The translations under genes were made by a program, and so were the position numbers. Shown here in pieces: positions 14,147-15,514 of a stretch of 15,514 bases of DNA. Within the stretch, counting starts at the first letter, position 1. Every line of letters starts with the position of its first letter. The notes under the pieces are model-generated. The model made no database searches and had not been told where the DNA came from. It saw nothing but the letters and a program-made list of their open reading frames with translations. Source of the DNA: Eutrophocola sp963925675 (GTDB lineage Bacteria > Pseudomonadota > Gammaproteobacteria > Pseudomonadales > Pseudohongiellaceae); contig CAWUSW010000092.1 of NCBI GenBank assembly GCA_963925675.1, positions 1-15,514 of the forward strand. The letters run 5' to 3'.

Positions 14147-14578
14147 ATGAAACCAATAATCTATAGCGCTATTGTCGCATTAGTGGCAAGCGTACTGACC
14201 ACCTTGATAATGAGTAGTAGCAACCAGGCAGGTGTAACGAACTCCGCCCCGATGTCTGCACCGGAAATCAATTACGAAGAGATTCTTGACCGCATCGATA
14301 TCAAGCAGCTCAGCGTCAGCATGGAGCCAGCCGCAGCAGCATGGATCAGGCTCAATACTGGCACGGAATCTTCAGAACAGAAGATACTTGCCAATGCGGC
14401 CAATTCTGCCTGCTTTCTTACTCATGTGGAGATTAACGGCATACAAAGCGCGCAAGATAAAAATGCCTGCTCTATAACGCTCGATGATTTTACCGGCTAC
14501 TGGCAAGTGAATGCCTCAATCGGTGAAGGCACTCAATCGGAACTTTATTGCAACGCCAGATGTGTTGTTTGGGAATAG
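14147..14578 (+). CDS. Membrane-anchored exported protein with Cys-rich C-terminal domain
   Basis: The ATG at 14147 is chosen because GGAG (14137-14140) sits six bases upstream. An ATG at 14135 overlaps it. The 143-residue product has one N-terminal hydrophobic segment (about 4-22, an anchor or uncleaved signal), a Ser/Ala/Pro-rich linker (23-38), an IDIKQL region (50-55) and a C-terminal domain with CFLTHV, NACSITL, GYWQVNA and YCNARCVVW. Five cysteines lie in the last 60 residues, CFLT first and the YCNARC group last. The CFLT...GYW...ARC-x-x-W arrangement resembles small beta-rich repeat domains in some adhesins and tail proteins. That likeness is a memory-based inference. I do not recognise a named family. 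It lies 41 bases after the fusion gene and 9 bases before the next DUF6152 gene. Confidence 0.7.
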   Translation: MKPIIYSAIVALVASVLTTLIMSSSNQAGVTNSAPMSAPEINYEEILDRIDIKQLSVSMEPAAAAWIRLNTGTESSEQKILANAANSACFLTHVEINGIQSAQDKNACSITLDDFTGYWQVNASIGEGTQSELYCNARCVVWE

Positions 14579-14587
14579 GAGAAAAAC

Positions 14588-15157
14588 ATGAACCGATCAT
14601 TATTATTAAAAACCATATGCTCTACTTTTATTGCAGTAGCCCTGTTGTTTGCCGGCTCGCTGTTTGCTCATCATAGTTCTCAAGCTCAATTTGGCGAGTT
14701 TGGTTCCAACACCAAAAACTTTGAAGGAAGAATTGCCAAAATCAGCTGGGGCAATCCGCATATCACCATGGACATTGAGATCACTGGTGGCGATATTCCG
14801 GCAGGAGAAAAATGGCGCCTGCTCAGTCACCCTACTGGCGTACAGGAAGCCTATGGTTTTGCAAAATCCGATTTTGCAGTGGGCGATACTATTTCAATAA
14901 TTGGCTGGCTGGGTCTGCGCGATCAGCCTGTATTCTGGCCACGGGCTATTAAGGTCAATGATGGCCCTATGCGTTCCAACCTGCGTTTTACCGACATGAT
15001 TGATATCGCCAATGGTACCTTTGAAGCGATGAATATCCAGGCGCCAGCGAATTTAAATGGCTCACCCCCGGTACGCGCCGGCGAAGAAGTCACAGCAAAG
15101 CTGGCAGAAATGGGATTGCTGGATGAGAACGGTAATGTGATCTGGCCGCCGCGCTAA
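14588..15157 (+). CDS. DUF6152-family exported protein (copy 3, with C-terminal extension)
   Basis: This 189-residue protein has AGGAG six bases before the ATG. The signal peptide (about 5-27) ends GSLFA and is followed at once by His28-His29 in HHSSQAQF. The DUF6152 core follows: NFEGRIAKISWGNPHITM (44-61, with N56-P57-H58), EKWRLLSHPTG (74-84), FAVGDTISIIGW (96-107). A tail of about 65 residues (125-189) not found in copy 1 ends in NVIWPPR and may be a separate docking region. It is the last gene of the three-gene set, 9 bases after the membrane-anchored Cys protein. Role unknown. Confidence 0.85.
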   Translation: MNRSLLLKTICSTFIAVALLFAGSLFAHHSSQAQFGEFGSNTKNFEGRIAKISWGNPHITMDIEITGGDIPAGEKWRLLSHPTGVQEAYGFAKSDFAVGDTISIIGWLGLRDQPVFWPRAIKVNDGPMRSNLRFTDMIDIANGTFEAMNIQAPANLNGSPPVRAGEEVTAKLAEMGLLDENGNVIWPPR

Positions 15158-15284
15158 TGGCAGATTAAACCTCAATGAAAACGAATTAGTTTTATTCAAT
15201 TTTTGCGTTTCATATCATTAAACCTGGCGTCAACCTTGCTCTGGCGCCTTCTGTCTTTACGTAATACAGTGCAAATTCAGGAAT

Positions 15285-15306
15285 AATTAGGGTCAGAGTA
15301 AAAATT
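15285..15306 (+). repeat. Possible dispersed-repeat fragment (AGGGTCAGAGTAAAAATT)
   Basis: The motif AATT-AGGGTCAGAGTAAA-AATT closely resembles a sequence I remember flanking Y1/REP-associated transposase genes and scattered between genes in many Gammaproteobacteria. No transposase is present here, so this would be a solitary copy. The identification rests on memory of the motif. Confidence 0.4.
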
Positions 15307-15321
15307 CAGTAGTTATAAGGC

Positions 15322-15341
15322 CCTCTTCTGGCCGAAAGAGG
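15322..15341 (+). promoter_or_regulatory. Hairpin upstream of Tat-exported gene
   Basis: CCTCTT (15322-15327) pairs perfectly with AAGAGG (15336-15341) around the loop CTGGCCGA. No T-run follows, so it is not a standard terminator. It lies 115 bases before the next ATG and may be a leader structure. Confidence 0.3.
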
Positions 15342-15455
15342 ATCCTCAAGCAAAAAATTAACTCCTTCAATATGAATAACTACTTTCGACCAAAACAAAA
15401 TTTCAGAGATTTACAGAAGCAATGATGTGTTGCAGATAAACTTGAGGATAGTTGA

Positions 15456-15514
15456 ATGAACACCCAAAAAATCGAAAATCGACGACAATTCCTTGCGGGC
15501 TTCGCTGCTGTTAC
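15456..15514 (+). CDS. Tat-exported protein, N-terminus only (partial, 5' end)
   Basis: GAGGA seven bases upstream supports the ATG at 15456. The 19 readable residues are MNTQKIENRRQFLAGFAAV, with the twin-arginine motif RRQFLAG and the start of a hydrophobic segment. This is a Tat signal peptide, so the mature protein is probably folded with a cofactor or metal before export. The family cannot be told from 19 residues. Its closeness to the DUF6152 set raises the possibility that they work together. Confidence 0.72.
   Translation, partial: MNTQKIENRRQFLAGFAAV

Larger units (their letters stand above)
15158..15455. other. Intergenic region with hairpin and repeat fragment
   Basis: No gene is seen in these 298 bases. 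Just after the DUF6152 stop, ATGAAAACG and CGTTTCAT can pair with one bulged A around a loop of about 20 bases, a doubtful terminator. A repeat-like motif (15285-15306) and a perfect 6-bp hairpin (15322-15341) follow. The last part before the Tat-protein ATG is AT-rich and may hold that gene's promoter, but I find no convincing -35/-10 pair. Confidence 0.5.

Noticed and set aside
1..15514. CRISPR array, tRNA, rRNA, integrase or complete transposon
   Set aside because: I saw no regularly spaced repeats, no tRNA-like cloverleaf or rRNA stretch, and no integrase or transposase reading frame.

Overview
The window looks like chromosomal DNA of a gammaproteobacterium, probably marine or oligotrophic. 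The grounds are the gene families present (CopC, PepSY_TM, HupE/UreJ_2, a SthA-like flavoprotein, DUF6122, several DUF6152 proteins), a Pseudomonas-style REP element with a GTAGG head, and Shine-Dalgarno-led genes of moderate GC. The exact lineage cannot be read from this sequence. I see no RNA genes, CRISPR array, prophage or complete insertion sequence.

Left block (1-5595, minus strand). Transcription runs leftward through a P-type cation ATPase (P2/Ca2+-ATPase-like), a small His-rich protein, a periplasmic CopC-type copper protein, a PepSY_TM membrane protein that overlaps copC by ATGA, a HupE/UreJ_2 membrane protein, and a membrane-anchor protein cut by the window edge. This is a metal-handling cluster. 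A perfect FNR/ANR-type palindrome sits between the PepSY gene and hupE, and a near-perfect one sits between the ATPase and the divergent gene to its right. Oxygen-responsive control of the cluster is therefore a testable inference.

Middle block (5769-8004). A beta-CASP metallo-beta-lactamase-fold nuclease is transcribed rightward from the shared control region. It converges on a leftward secreted alpha/beta hydrolase.

Right block (8126-15514, plus strand). This is dominated by poorly described exported proteins. They are a 519-residue protein made of two copies of a WMGD...GDTLVVE domain, a DUF6152 protein directly after it, a three-gene set (a DUF6152/WMGD-like fusion, a membrane-anchored Cys-containing protein, a further DUF6152 protein), and the first codons of a Tat-exported protein. 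Between these two exported-protein groups lie a SthA-like flavoprotein lacking both redox cysteines, a REP element with heptanucleotide repeats, a DUF6122 membrane protein and a soluble protein of unknown function.

The most interesting signal is the repeated pairing of DUF6152 with the WMGD/GDTLVVE domain: adjacent in one operon, fused in one gene, with a third DUF6152 copy beside the fusion. Every DUF6152 copy has His-His exactly at the predicted signal-peptidase cut plus a conserved (N/M)PH motif. This suggests an undescribed periplasmic system that may bind metal through an N-terminal histidine.
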